DNA of 64,000 nucleotides, taken from positions 248,001-312,000 of the forward strand of contig CALXHR010000001.1 in the NCBI GenBank assembly GCA_944388175.1, read 5' to 3'. Source of the DNA: an uncultured Gemmiger sp. (lineage in GTDB: Bacteria > Bacillota > Clostridia > Oscillospirales > Ruminococcaceae). Numbering within the stretch: position 1 is the first letter of the stretch; every line of letters begins with the position of its first letter. This document shows, piece after piece, positions 45,905 through 55,200 of this stretch. The notes beneath the pieces were generated by a model, which was given only the letters and a program-made list of their open reading frames with translations, ran no database searches and was not told where the DNA came from. Made by a program: the position numbers and the translations under genes.

Positions 45905-47288
45905 GGCTTACATCCAAATTGCTGAAGCGCGTATGCGCGCCGTCCCAACCCAGGCGGACAACGCTGGTCTCGCCGTGGCGGTTTTTGGCCACAATGCATT
46001 CGGCTTCATTTTCGTTCGCCTGGTTTTCCTCGCCATTTTGCGAGTTATAGTACGCCGCGCGGTACAAAAACAGAACCACGTCGGCGTCCTGTTCGATGGA
46101 ACCGGAATCGCGCAGGTCGGAAAGCTGCGGCCGGTGGTCGGAGCGGCCGGAGGTTTTTTCGGCCGCACGGGAAAGCTGCGACAGCGCAATGACAGGGACG
46201 TTGAGTTCCTTGGCCATGATCTTGAGGTTCCGTGTGATGTCGCTGATTTCCTGCACGCGGTTCTCGGTACGGCGGGCGCTCTGCATCAGCTGCAGGTAGT
46301 CGATGATGACAAGGCCGATCTTTTCCTTTTTGGGGTCCTGGTTGATGGTGCGGATCTTGGCCTTGATCTCGGGCACCGAGATGCCGGAGGTATCGTCCAT
46401 ATAGATGGGCGCGTTATACAAAAGCGACGTCGCCTGGGCGAAATCGTTCCAGTCGGAGTTGTTGAGCCGGCCGGTGCGGAACGCCTGGCTGTCGATGTTG
46501 GCCGTGCTGGAAAGGATACGGTCGGTCAGCTGCTCGCAGGTCATTTCCAGGCTGAAAATGATGGTGGGGATTTTTTGCTGGCGCGCCACATTGGTGGCGA
46601 TGTTCAGCGCAAAACTCGTCTTGCCCATGCCGGGGCGCGCGGCCAGGATAATCAGGTCGGAGCGGCCCAGGCCCGTGAGCACGGTGTCGAGGTAGTTGAA
46701 CCCCGTGGGGATGCCGGCGAACTTGTCGCGGTCGGCGCCGCTGAGCTTCTGCATCGTGTCGATGACTTCCAGGATGGATTCCCGGATGGTCTTGACGCCG
46801 TTTTTCCCCTGCCCGCTGCGGATATCATAGATTTTTTGCTCGGCCGATTCCAGCAACAGGTCGGCGTCCTCGCCGCCGGCGGTCTCGCTCAAAATGCTGC
46901 GCGCGGCTTCGATCAGGCGGCGGGCCTGGTACTTCTCTTTGACGATCTTGAAGTAGGAATCTACGTTGGAGATCGCCGGCACGGTCTCGGCAATGTGGGT
47001 GATGTAGACCTTGGCGTCGTCGGCGCTGGCAAAGGTACCGCCCGTTGCCAGTGCGTTGACGAGCGTGATGATGTCGACGGCTTCGCTCTCGGTATACAGC
47101 GCGCGCATCGTCTCATAGACGGCGCGGTTCTGGTCCGAGTAGAACATCTCGGGCTGCATCTCGGTGATGAGCTGGTTGAGGATCGTCTCATCCATCAGCG
47201 CAGCGCCCAGGATGCTTTGCTCGGCCTGCATGTTGTAGGGCATCTGGATGCCCAGGCTGGAAAGGCTCACTTCTTCATTGCGCGGCAT
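45894..47288 (-). CDS. dnaB: Replicative DNA helicase DnaB (464 aa)
   Basis: Hexameric replication fork helicase (dnaC in Bacillus naming). The N-terminal DnaB domain has NMQAEQSILGAALMD. The RecA-like ATPase has LAARPGMGKTSFALNIA (Walker A) and IGLVIIDYLQLM (Walker B), followed by VIALSQLSR. ATG at 47288 (MPRNEEVSL) is placed by the GAGGAGG 9 nt upstream; the ATG at 47297 is too close to it. No intein is present. It follows rplI. Confidence 0.95.
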   Translation of the reverse strand: MPRNEEVSLSSLGIQMPYNMQAEQSILGAALMDETILNQLITEMQPEMFYSDQNRAVYETMRALYTESEAVDIITLVNALATGGTFASADDAKVYITHIAETVPAISNVDSYFKIVKEKYQARRLIEAARSILSETAGGEDADLLLESAEQKIYDIRSGQGKNGVKTIRESILEVIDTMQKLSGADRDKFAGIPTGFNYLDTVLTGLGRSDLIILAARPGMGKTSFALNIATNVARQQKIPTIIFSLEMTCEQLTDRILSSTANIDSQAFRTGRLNNSDWNDFAQATSLLYNAPIYMDDTSGISVPEIKAKIRTINQDPKKEKIGLVIIDYLQLMQSARRTENRVQEISDITRNLKIMAKELNVPVIALSQLSRAAEKTSGRSDHRPQLSDLRDSGSIEQDADVVLFLYRAAYYNSQNGEENQANENEAECIVAKNRHGETSVVRLGWDGAHTRFSNLDVSHEF

Positions 47289-47337
47289 GGCGGGCATCCT
47301 CCTCCCTGTCGAATTTCCCGTGTAAAGTCATGTTGCC

Positions 47338-47784
47338 TTACAGCTCTTCCACCTTGACTTTGAACGCCGCCGACACGCCCGCATACAGGCGCACCGTAGC
47401 ATCGTAGGTGCCAAACTCTTTGATGGCGGACGGCAGTTCCACCTTTTTCTTGTCGACCTCGGTGCCGACCAGGCGGGTCAGCAGTTCGGCGACTTCCTTG
47501 CCGGTGACTTTGCCGTACAGCTTGCCCGACGCGCCGCCTTTGATTTTGGCGGTCACGGTCTGGCCCTGAATTTTGGCGGCCAGCGCTTCGGCTGCCGCGC
47601 GGGCTTCGGCCTCGTGGTGTTCTTTGGCTTCGCGCTTGGTGCGCGCCTGGTTCATCGCCGCTGCGTCGGCCGGGGCCGCCAGGCCGCGCGGGAACAAAAA
47701 GTTGCGGGCGTACCCGTCGGATACTTCGTGGATTTCGTCCTTTTTGCCAATGGTCTTGACATCTTGTTTGAGAATGATCTTCAT
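47338..47784 (-). CDS. rplI: 50S ribosomal protein L9 (148 aa)
   Basis: [18 protein letters not shown] and [16 protein letters not shown] are the conserved L9 N-terminal signature, followed by a long connecting helix and a C-terminal domain. Full length. It lies between gdpP and dnaB, the classical Firmicutes order. Confidence 0.96.
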   Translation of the reverse strand: MKIILKQDVKTIGKKDEIHEVSDGYARNFLFPRGLAAPADAAAMNQARTKREAKEHHEAEARAAAEALAAKIQGQTVTAKIKGGASGKLYGKVTGKEVAELLTRLVGTEVDKKKVELPSAIKEFGTYDATVRLYAGVSAAFKVKVEEL

Positions 47785-47801
47785 AATGGTTCCCTCCCGT
47801 T

Positions 47802-49778
47802 TTATGCACCGTGCGCCGCCGGGTCGGATGCCTGGGAAGCGCGGTACAGGTCGATCTGTTCGCGGATGCGCTGCTCTGCCTGCTGCAGCGTGCAGTCGCG
47901 CAGCTGTGCGCCTGCCATCATCAGATGGCCGCCGCCGCCCAGCGGTTCCAGAATGACCTGGACGTTGAGCGCGCCCATGCTGCGGGCCGAGATGTTGACG
48001 CCGCCGTTTTTGGCGACGGCCACAAAGCTGGCGTCCACACCGTTGATCGTCAGCAGGTCGTTGGCCGCCATCGGCAGCACAACGTTCATGCCGGCTTCTG
48101 TCTCCTCCGACAGCGCGATGGCGCAGCCTTTGTATATGTAAGCCCCCTCCACAATGTGGGCGCGGGCTTCATATTCCTCTTTGGATGTGTTGAACAGCTG
48201 CTTGGTCTGGGCGGTCTGCGCGCCGCGGCTGCGCAGCCAGGCGGCAGCTTCAAACGTGCGCACGCCGACGTGCAGCGCAAAACTGCGGGTGTCCAGCATG
48301 ATGCCGGCCAGCAGGGCCTGCGCTTCCAGCGGGGTGATATTATCCTCTTTGGGCATGAACTGCAGCAGTTCGCATACCAGTTCGCTGGCGCTGGACGCAT
48401 ACGGTTCGTGGTAGAGCAGCAGCGGCCGATCGATGTGCCCCACCGCCATGCGGTGGTGGTCGATGACGACGACGCGCTTGCATTTTTCGTAGATTTTCTG
48501 GCTTTCCAGCAGGCGGACCTGGTAGGTATCCACCACAATCAGCAGCGTATTGGGGGTGATGACTTCCAGCGTCTGGTCGGGCGGGATAAAATCGCGCCCG
48601 CAGCCGGCGTCCAAAAATTCTTTGAGCAGCGCCCCCGCCAACGTGGCGTCGCTGTTGATGGCGATGACCGCCGGGACGCCGCACATTTTGCACATGCGCA
48701 GCGCGCCGACTGCCGCCCCCACCGCGTCGAGGTCGCTCATGCGGTGGCCCATGATGATGACGCTGTCGCTCTTTTTAATCAGGTCGCGCAGCGCGTGGGC
48801 GATGATGCGGCTGCGCACATGGCTGCGCTTTTCGACGCCGTGCGAGATGCCGCCGTAAAACTCAAACCCGTCCAGCGTTTTGACCGCCGCCTGGTCGCCG
48901 CCGCGGCCCAGCGCAATGTCGATGCTCTCCTGCGCCATCTGGTAGCATTCCTGCAACGTCTCGCCGCCATGGCCGACGCCGATGGACAGTGTGGTCAGCC
49001 CGCCGGGGTGCAGCGCGCGCACCTGGTCGAGAATGTCAAACCGCTCCTGCAGCATCCAGCGCACGTCGCGCTCCTCCACCACCGCGATGTAGCGGCTGTT
49101 GGCGACACGGCGCAAAAAGCCGTTGCTGCGCGCGATGTACTGTTCCAACAGGCTGTTGATGGCTTCCAGTTCCTTGGCCTGCTCGCTGTCCTTCATGTCG
49201 TCGAACAGTTCGTCATAGCTGTCAATGACAAGGATCAGGCAGGCGGGGCGGCTCTCGGTATATTCGTCGAGCGTTTCTTTATAAAAGGTATCGTCGATGA
49301 AGTAGACGATGTTGGCGCCGCGGCTGCCCTTGGCGGCCCCGGCATAGGCGGTAAAGCGCCGCTGCCCCACGGCGATGTCCTGCCCGTGCGGGCGGGAGCA
49401 TACGGCCAGTTCCAGTTCCGGGAACACGCGCTCGAGCGGACGGGTGACCACATCGGCGCCATCCAGCACTTTTTCGTGGAAAGCCCCGTTATACCACAAA
49501 ATGCGCCCGTTTGATACCAGCATTGTGGGGATGGGCAGGCCGGCCAGGCTGTACTGGATGCGGCTGTTGTCAAAGTCTGTGCTGCACAGCTGCCCCGCCA
49601 CATAGGCGCGCAGGCGGCGGCGCAAAAACAGCAGCACGCACAGCGCAATGGCAGCCAGCACCAGCGGCGGGATCAGCCACTGCGGGCAAAGCAGCGCCAC
49701 CGGCACGACCATCGCCGCCAGCGCAGCCAGCAACAGCAGAACGACGGCTGCGGTATCCAGGGCATCCGTATGTTTCAT
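47802..49778 (-). CDS. gdpP: c-di-AMP phosphodiesterase GdpP (658 aa)
   Basis: Two N-terminal membrane helices (about 8-52), a PAS-like region, a degenerate GGDEF region (residues about 170-300) and a C-terminal DHH/DHHA1 phosphodiesterase. Key DHH motifs are [19 protein letters not shown] and [10 protein letters not shown], and the DHHA1 motif is [10 protein letters not shown]. It hydrolyses c-di-AMP, controlling potassium and osmolyte homeostasis and wall stress. It lies between rnj and rplI. Confidence 0.93.
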   Translation of the reverse strand: MKHTDALDTAAVVLLLLAALAAMVVPVALLCPQWLIPPLVLAAIALCVLLFLRRRLRAYVAGQLCSTDFDNSRIQYSLAGLPIPTMLVSNGRILWYNGAFHEKVLDGADVVTRPLERVFPELELAVCSRPHGQDIAVGQRRFTAYAGAAKGSRGANIVYFIDDTFYKETLDEYTESRPACLILVIDSYDELFDDMKDSEQAKELEAINSLLEQYIARSNGFLRRVANSRYIAVVEERDVRWMLQERFDILDQVRALHPGGLTTLSIGVGHGGETLQECYQMAQESIDIALGRGGDQAAVKTLDGFEFYGGISHGVEKRSHVRSRIIAHALRDLIKKSDSVIIMGHRMSDLDAVGAAVGALRMCKMCGVPAVIAINSDATLAGALLKEFLDAGCGRDFIPPDQTLEVITPNTLLIVVDTYQVRLLESQKIYEKCKRVVVIDHHRMAVGHIDRPLLLYHEPYASSASELVCELLQFMPKEDNITPLEAQALLAGIMLDTRSFALHVGVRTFEAAAWLRSRGAQTAQTKQLFNTSKEEYEARAHIVEGAYIYKGCAIALSEETEAGMNVVLPMAANDLLTINGVDASFVAVAKNGGVNISARSMGALNVQVILEPLGGGGHLMMAGAQLRDCTLQQAEQRIREQIDLYRASQASDPAAHGA

Positions 49779-49815
49779 ACAAAAGCCTCCACGTTCCCGC
49801 CCGGCGGGCGGGCAG

Positions 49816-51777
49816 TTACACTTCCAGCAGAATGGGCAGGATCATCGGGCTGCGTTTGGTGCGGCGGTAGATATAGCTCGACAGCGCTTCGCGCACGCGC
49901 GCCTTGACGCTGGCCCAGTCGTGCATATTGTCGACCAGGCTGCGGTCCAGCGCCATCTCCACCTGGGTGCGCAGGCCGTCCATCAGTTCCTCGCTCTCGC
50001 GCACATAGACGAAACCGCGGCTGACGATATCGGGACCGGAAAGCACCTGCCCGCTGCGGCCGTCGATGGCGGCGGTGACGATGATGATGCCATCCTCCGA
50101 CAGATGGTGGCGGTCGCGCAGCACGACGTTGCCGACGTCACCGACGCCGTAGCCGTCCACCATGACCGCCCCGGCCGTGACGGTGCTCTCCACCGTCATG
50201 CCGTCGGCCGAAATGCGGATGTTCTGGCCGTTCTCCGCAATATAGATATTCTGTTTGGGGATATAGCCTAGGTGCTCGGCCGTCTCGGCATGGCGTTTGA
50301 GCTGCTTGAACTCGCCGTGCACCGGCAGGAAAAACTGCGGATGCGCCAGCGTCAGCATGAGCTTTTGCTCCTCCTGGCAGGCATGGCCCGAGACGTGGGT
50401 GTCGTACATATTCTCGTAGATGACTTCCGCCCCGAGGCTGAGCAGGCCGTTGACGACCTTGGTCACGGTCTTTTCGTTGCCGGGGATGGGCCGGGCCGAG
50501 ATGATGATAAAGTCGTTGGGGCCCACCTTGACCTGGCGGTGGCTGGCCTGCGCCATGCGCGACAGCGCCGAGAGCGGCTCGCCCTGGCTGCCGGTCGTGA
50601 TGAGCACGACTTTTTCCGGCGGGTACTTGTTGATCTCATCGATATCGATCAGGACATTGTCCGGTGCGTGCAGGTAGCCGAGTTCGCGCGCCATCTCGGT
50701 GTTGGAGACCATGCTGCGGCCGCTGACGGCCACTTTGCGCCCCGACTCGATGGCCAGGTCGATGATCTGCTGCACACGGTAGATGTTGGACGCGAACGTC
50801 GCCACAATGATACGGCGCTTGCGCGCGCGCGCAAACAGGCTGCGCACGCCCTCGGCCACCGTCTGTTCCGTCGCGGTAAAGCCGGGGCGCTCGGCGTTGG
50901 TGGAATCGGCCAGCAGCGCCAGCACGCCGCGGCGGCCATACTCGGCAATGGTGGAAAGGTCGGTCACGGCGTCGCCGGAAAGCGGCGTGTAATCGACCTT
51001 GAAGTCGCCGGTATGGATGACGACGCCGGCCGGGCAGTCGATGGCAAACGCCAGCGCGTCGGGGATGGAGTGGTTGACGTGGATGGGTTCCACCGTAAAG
51101 CAGCCCAGTTTGACCTTTTGGCGCGGGCGAATCTCGTGGAAAATGGCGCTGGCGGCCAGGCCGTGTTCCTCGAGTTTGTTCTTAATCAGGCCGATGGTCA
51201 GGCGCGCGGCGTAGATCGGCACGTTGAATTTTTTGAGCAGATACGGCAGGCTGCCGATGTGGTCCTCGTGCCCGTGGGTGATGAACAGGCCCTTGATGCG
51301 GTCCTTGTTCTCGAGCACGTAGGTGAAATCCGGGATGACGAGGTCGACACCGAACATATCGGCGTCCGGGAACACCAGGCCGCAGTCCACCAGGATCATA
51401 TCGCCCTGGCACTCATACAGCGTGATGTTTTTGCCCACTTCCCCCAGGCCGCCCAGCGGGCAGATGTGCATGGGGATGGCGGGCGTCATCTCGTACTGGG
51501 CGGCCGCTTTGCGGCCGCGGCGCGGTTTGGGCCCGGTGGGTGCCATGCCCGGCTGCAGCTGCGGGCCGTGGCCACGGCGCGGCCGCGGCGCAGAGACCGC
51601 CTGCGCCGCCTGGGCTTCGGCCCCGGGGACGGCGTGCGGGGCGCGCCGGCGGTTTTTGCGGGGCTGCGCTTCTTTGGCCTGGGTTTTATCGCTGCGTGCC
51701 GTACGGCGCTGCGTGCCGTTGCGGCCGCCGGCCTGCTGGCCGGCCGATGTCTTGCGTTTGGGTCTGATCTCTTCCAT
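49816..51777 (-). CDS. rnj: Ribonuclease J (653 aa)
   Basis: Metallo-beta-lactamase/beta-CASP ribonuclease with 5' exonuclease and endonuclease activity. HGHEDH is at residues 168-173, with HTGDFKVD, ADSTNAERPG and the C-terminal HVSGH. The first 100 residues are an extra Arg/Lys/Gln/Pro-rich tail, absent from the roughly 555-residue Bacillus enzymes and likely to bind RNA or partners. ATG at 51777 follows CGGAGG. The first gene of the long minus operon; its leader is about 190 nt. Confidence 0.94.
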   Translation of the reverse strand: MEEIRPKRKTSAGQQAGGRNGTQRRTARSDKTQAKEAQPRKNRRRAPHAVPGAEAQAAQAVSAPRPRRGHGPQLQPGMAPTGPKPRRGRKAAAQYEMTPAIPMHICPLGGLGEVGKNITLYECQGDMILVDCGLVFPDADMFGVDLVIPDFTYVLENKDRIKGLFITHGHEDHIGSLPYLLKKFNVPIYAARLTIGLIKNKLEEHGLAASAIFHEIRPRQKVKLGCFTVEPIHVNHSIPDALAFAIDCPAGVVIHTGDFKVDYTPLSGDAVTDLSTIAEYGRRGVLALLADSTNAERPGFTATEQTVAEGVRSLFARARKRRIIVATFASNIYRVQQIIDLAIESGRKVAVSGRSMVSNTEMARELGYLHAPDNVLIDIDEINKYPPEKVVLITTGSQGEPLSALSRMAQASHRQVKVGPNDFIIISARPIPGNEKTVTKVVNGLLSLGAEVIYENMYDTHVSGHACQEEQKLMLTLAHPQFFLPVHGEFKQLKRHAETAEHLGYIPKQNIYIAENGQNIRISADGMTVESTVTAGAVMVDGYGVGDVGNVVLRDRHHLSEDGIIIVTAAIDGRSGQVLSGPDIVSRGFVYVRESEELMDGLRTQVEMALDRSLVDNMHDWASVKARVREALSSYIYRRTKRSPMILPILLEV

Positions 51778-51969
51778 GAAAACCTCCGAACTTGTACACA
51801 AATACACGAAAGGAAAGGCGCATGCCTGCTGCATGGGCCGTCCCTGTTCTGGTGGATCAATTTGCTATGTATGCATGGTGCAAAGCAATACTGCTTTACA
51901 CGGTTGGGCGCGGAAGGTCCGCCTGAAAAGGCGCGGCTGGGCCCGGTCTAAGACGCACAATGGCAATTA
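51778..51969 (-). promoter_or_regulatory. Long 5' leader of rnj with stem-loops
   Basis: About 190 nt separate the predicted start site from the rnj ATG. A 10-bp hairpin (GTGTAAAGCA/TGCTTTGCAC with one G-U pair) lies at 51878-51901, and a smaller CGCCT/AGGCG hairpin lies near 51922-51937. No known riboswitch was recognised. Autoregulation through the leader is a possibility. Confidence 0.5.
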
Positions 51970-51975
51970 TTTTCT

Positions 51976-52004
51976 ATTATAAACGTATTCCCGTATCTTG
52001 TCAA
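51976..52004 (-). promoter_or_regulatory. Consensus promoter of the rnj operon
   Basis: The minus strand has TTGACA (51999-52004), a 17-nt spacer and TATAAT (51976-51981), a perfect match to the primary sigma consensus. Confidence 0.85.
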
Positions 52005-52006
52005 AC

Positions 52007-52035
52007 TTGCCAGCGCGCCGCAAAGCGGGTATAAT
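52007..52035 (+). promoter_or_regulatory. Promoter of rnhA-mnmA
   Basis: TTGCCA (52007-52012), a 17-nt spacer and TATAAT (52030-52035), 40 nt before the rnhA start. Its -35 is only 2 bp from the -35 of the rnj promoter on the other strand. Confidence 0.8.
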
Positions 52036-52075
52036 ACCTGGTACAAAGATTCTTGCCCGGTCCAGGAGATTTTAT

Positions 52076-52537
52076 ATGAAACATGTGGAGATCTACACCG
52101 ACGGCGCGTGCAGCGGCAACCCCGGCCCCGGCGGCTGGGGGGCGATCCTGCGGTACCGCACGGCGGAAAAAGTATACGAAAAAGAGCTTTTCGGCGGCGA
52201 AGCGCAGACGACCAACAACCGCATGGAGATGACGGCCCTGCTGGAAGCGCTGCGTCAACTCAAAGAACCCTGCGCCATCGACCTGTACAGCGACAGCCAG
52301 TACGTCATCAACGCGCTGGAAAAAGGCTGGGCACGCGGCTGGCGGGCGCGCGGCTGGAAAAAGGCCGACAAGTCCCCCGCGCTGAACCCCGACCTGTGGG
52401 CGCCGCTGCTGGCGGAGAGCGAAAAGCACCATATCACCTACCACTGGCTCAAAGGCCACGCCGGCCATCCCGAAAACGAACGCTGCGACCGCTTGGCCGT
52501 GGAACAGAGCAAACGATACGGCGGGCGGCAAGCCTGA
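52076..52537 (+). CDS. rnhA: Ribonuclease HI (153 aa)
   Basis: Degrades RNA in RNA-DNA hybrids. The catalytic acidic residues are in [27 protein letters not shown] and NERCDRLA, the full DEDD set. ATG at 52076 follows CAGGAG; the frame is open upstream but a promoter occupies that stretch. mnmA begins 21 nt after its stop. Confidence 0.95.
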   Translation: MKHVEIYTDGACSGNPGPGGWGAILRYRTAEKVYEKELFGGEAQTTNNRMEMTALLEALRQLKEPCAIDLYSDSQYVINALEKGWARGWRARGWKKADKSPALNPDLWAPLLAESEKHHITYHWLKGHAGHPENERCDRLAVEQSKRYGGRQA

Positions 52538-52558
52538 CCGCAAAAACAGGAGGAACCC

Positions 52559-53605
52559 ATGGAAGGCTTTAACACCTTTGAAAAGCAGGACAAAATCCTT
52601 GTCGGTTTGAGCGGCGGCGTTGATTCCAGCGTGGCGGTGCGCATTTTGCAGGAACAGGGGTTTGCCGTGCAGGGCGCGGTAATCCGGTTTTCGCCCGCGC
52701 ATGAAAGTGCCGTGGACGCCGCCCGGCAGACCGCCGACGCGCTGCAGATCCCGCTGCACGTGCTGGATGCCGGTGAAACGTTTGAAACAAACGTCGTGCA
52801 GCCGTTTTGCGAAGCCTACTGCGCCGGGCGCACGCCCAACCCCTGCATCCTCTGCAACCCGCAGGTGAAATTCCGTCTGCTGGCCGACAAAGCCGCCGAG
52901 CTCGGCTGCCCGTATATCGCCACCGGGCATTACGCTCGCATCGTCACCGACGCACAGGGCGTCAGCCGCGTGGCGACGGCGCAAAGCACCGCGCGCGACC
53001 AGAGTTATATGCTCTACCGCCTGCCGCAGGATATCCTGGACAAGCTGGTGCTGCCGCTGGGTGAGTTTGAAAAGGACGATATCCGCGAGATGGCGCGCGC
53101 GCTGCAGCTGCCCTGCGCCGACGCGCCGGATTCGATGGAAATCTGCTTTATCCCAGACGGCGACTATGCGGCCTACATCCGCGCCCGTGGCTTTGCACCC
53201 AAAACGGGGCGGTTCCTGGGGCCGGACGGCGAGGACCTCGGCCCGCACGCCGGGGTCGACCACTACACCGTCGGCCAGCGCAAGGGGCTGGGCATTGCGG
53301 CCGGGCGGCCGCTGTTTGTCAAAGCCATTTTGCCGGGCGGCGACGTGCAGCTGGGCGAAGCCGGGCAGGAGTACAGCACCCGCCTGACGCTGACCGCCCT
53401 GTCCACGCCCGACGCCCGCCCGCTGCCCGCCGGGGACTACCTGGTCAAAATCCGCAGCGCGGCCGCCCCTGCGCTGTGCGTCTATGACGGCGACGGCGGC
53501 GTCACCTTCCCGGAGCCGGTGCGCGCCCCCGCCCCGGGGCAGAGCGCCGTTTTCTACCGCGACGGCATGGTGTATGGCGGCGGCGTCATCGACGAAACGT
53601 TTTAA
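52559..53605 (+). CDS. mnmA: tRNA-specific 2-thiouridylase MnmA (348 aa)
   Basis: Thiolates U34 of Glu, Gln and Lys tRNAs. The PP-loop is [11 protein letters not shown] near residues 17-27. The catalytic cysteines are in NPCILCN and in DSMEICFI. The motif GRTPNPC, then the central and C-terminal beta-barrel domains, complete the family layout. AGGAGG precedes the ATG. It forms a two-gene unit with rnhA. The sulfur donor desulfurase is not in the window. Confidence 0.93.
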   Translation: MEGFNTFEKQDKILVGLSGGVDSSVAVRILQEQGFAVQGAVIRFSPAHESAVDAARQTADALQIPLHVLDAGETFETNVVQPFCEAYCAGRTPNPCILCNPQVKFRLLADKAAELGCPYIATGHYARIVTDAQGVSRVATAQSTARDQSYMLYRLPQDILDKLVLPLGEFEKDDIREMARALQLPCADAPDSMEICFIPDGDYAAYIRARGFAPKTGRFLGPDGEDLGPHAGVDHYTVGQRKGLGIAAGRPLFVKAILPGGDVQLGEAGQEYSTRLTLTALSTPDARPLPAGDYLVKIRSAAAPALCVYDGDGGVTFPEPVRAPAPGQSAVFYRDGMVYGGGVIDETF

Positions 53606-53629
53606 CGCACCTTTTCCTTCGGACACAGC

Positions 53630-53673
53630 AAGACCGCACCCTTGGCGCAGCAGCGCGCAGGTGCGGTCTTTTT
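53630..53673 (+). terminator. Terminator of rnhA-mnmA
   Basis: AAGACCGCACC pairs with GGTGCGGTCTT (53630-53670), enclosing a smaller hairpin, followed by TTT. It lies between convergent mnmA and the decarboxylase gene; the minus side has a poor T-run. Confidence 0.75.
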
Positions 53674-53708
53674 ATGTTTGTTATACCGGCATCCTGTTTC
53701 CGGCGCGG

Positions 53709-54974
53709 TCAGCCTTTACGGAAAAACGGCGAGAAGTCGAAGGTGGCGAAATAATCCTCCGGCGTTTCGGCGCGGCGGATGAGCTGGTGCGTGCCGTCCG
53801 GTTTCAGCAGCACTTCGGCGCTGCGCAGCTTGCCGTTGTAGTTGTACCCCATCGAGAAGCCGTGCGCGCCGGTATCGTGGATGAACAGCACGTCCCCGAT
53901 GTCGATCTTGGGCAGCATGCGGTCGATGGCGAACTTGTCGTTGTTCTCGCACAGGCCGCCGGTGACGTCGTATTGGTGGTCGCAGGGTTCGGTTTCCTTG
54001 CCCAGCACCGTGATGTGGTGGTACGCGCCGTAAATAGCCGGGCGCATCAGGTTGGCGGCGCAGGCGTCGACGCCGATGTACTCTTTATAAATGTGCTTTT
54101 CGTGCAGCACCGTCGTCACCAGCGCGCCGTAGGGCGCCAGCATGTAGCGGCCCATCTCGGTAAAAAGCGCCACATCCCCCATCCCGGCCGGGACAAGGAT
54201 CTCCTCAAACTGGCGGCGCACGCCCTCACCGATTTTGGCGATGTCATTGCTGCGCTGGTCGGGGCGGTAGGCGATGCCCACGCCGCCCGACAGGTTGATG
54301 AACTTGATCTTGGCGCCGGTGCGCTGGTGCAGGCGCACCGCCAGGCGGAACAGGATGCCCGCCAGCTTGGGGTAGTATTCGTCGGTGACGGTGTTGCTGG
54401 CCAGGAACGCGTGGATGCCGAATTCCTCGGCCCCCAGCGCCATCAGTTTGGTGTAGGCCTCGGCCATCTGGTCCTCGCTCATGCCGTATTTGGCGTCGCC
54501 GGGGTTGTCCATGATGCCGTTGCCCAAATCGAACGTGCCGCCCGGGTTGTAGCGGCAGCACACGGTCTTGGGCACACCCGCAACATCGCGCAGGAACTCG
54601 ACGTGCGTCAGGTCGTCGAGGTTGATGTACGCCCCCAGCTCGTACGCCTTGCGCATATCCTGCGCGGGCGTATCGTTGGAGGAAAACATGATCTCGCTGC
54701 CGGTGAAGCCGCAGGCTTCGCTCATCAGCAGTTCGGTATAGCTCGAGCAGTCGACGCCGCAGCCTTCCTCCCGCAGAATTTGCAGGATATACGGGTTGGG
54801 CGTGGCTTTTACGGCAAAGTATTCTTTGAAGCCCTTGTTCCAAGCGAACGCCGCGTTGACACGGCGGGCGTTTTCGCGGATGGCGGCTTCGTCATACAGG
54901 TGGAACGGCGTGGGCACGTCGGCGGCGATGGCTTTGGCCTGTTCCAGCGTGATGAACGGCAGTTTTTGCGGCAT
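53709..54974 (-). CDS. Diaminopimelate decarboxylase-like PLP enzyme, divergent (421 aa)
   Basis: A fold type III PLP decarboxylase of the LysA/ornithine decarboxylase group. EYFAVKATPNP holds the PLP lysine (Lys56), SGGVGIAY is the phosphate-binding loop, and GGLCENNDKFA carries the Cys-Glu of the second active-site face. It differs from standard LysA: EMGRY replaces EPGR, and CENND replaces the usual CESGD. LysA is the best guess; a related carboxylated substrate is possible. It has its own promoter and no lysine pathway neighbours. ATG at 54974. Confidence 0.72.
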   Translation of the reverse strand: MPQKLPFITLEQAKAIAADVPTPFHLYDEAAIRENARRVNAAFAWNKGFKEYFAVKATPNPYILQILREEGCGVDCSSYTELLMSEACGFTGSEIMFSSNDTPAQDMRKAYELGAYINLDDLTHVEFLRDVAGVPKTVCCRYNPGGTFDLGNGIMDNPGDAKYGMSEDQMAEAYTKLMALGAEEFGIHAFLASNTVTDEYYPKLAGILFRLAVRLHQRTGAKIKFINLSGGVGIAYRPDQRSNDIAKIGEGVRRQFEEILVPAGMGDVALFTEMGRYMLAPYGALVTTVLHEKHIYKEYIGVDACAANLMRPAIYGAYHHITVLGKETEPCDHQYDVTGGLCENNDKFAIDRMLPKIDIGDVLFIHDTGAHGFSMGYNYNGKLRSAEVLLKPDGTHQLIRRAETPEDYFATFDFSPFFRKG

Positions 54975-55035
54975 ATGCGGTTCCTTTCCGGTTTTCCTCT
55001 ATAAAATAAGCAGTGCGATACAGGAAGATGAGTTT

Positions 55036-55064
55036 ATTATAAACCGCTTTGGACGCTTCGGCAA
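55036..55064 (-). promoter_or_regulatory. Promoter of the LysA-like gene
   Basis: The minus strand has TTGCCG (55059-55064), a 17-nt spacer and TATAAT (55036-55041), giving a leader of about 55 nt. Confidence 0.7.
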
Positions 55065-55132
55065 GCGTTTTCGGAAAGTTGCCGGCAGAAAGCAGCGAAA
55101 CGCAGCCGGCCACCTGCAAAAGGAACCCGCGC

Positions 55133-55165
55133 AAAAGGCCCGGCCCCGCACCGCGGGGCCGGGCC
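55133..55165 (-). terminator. Terminator of guaA
   Basis: The perfect 13-bp stem GGCCCGGCCCCGC/GCGGGGCCGGGCC (55137-55165) has a 3-nt loop and TTTT on the minus side. Confidence 0.8.
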
Positions 55166-55200
55166 TTTACAAGTTTCGGTGCGTTTATAAAATCACTGGG

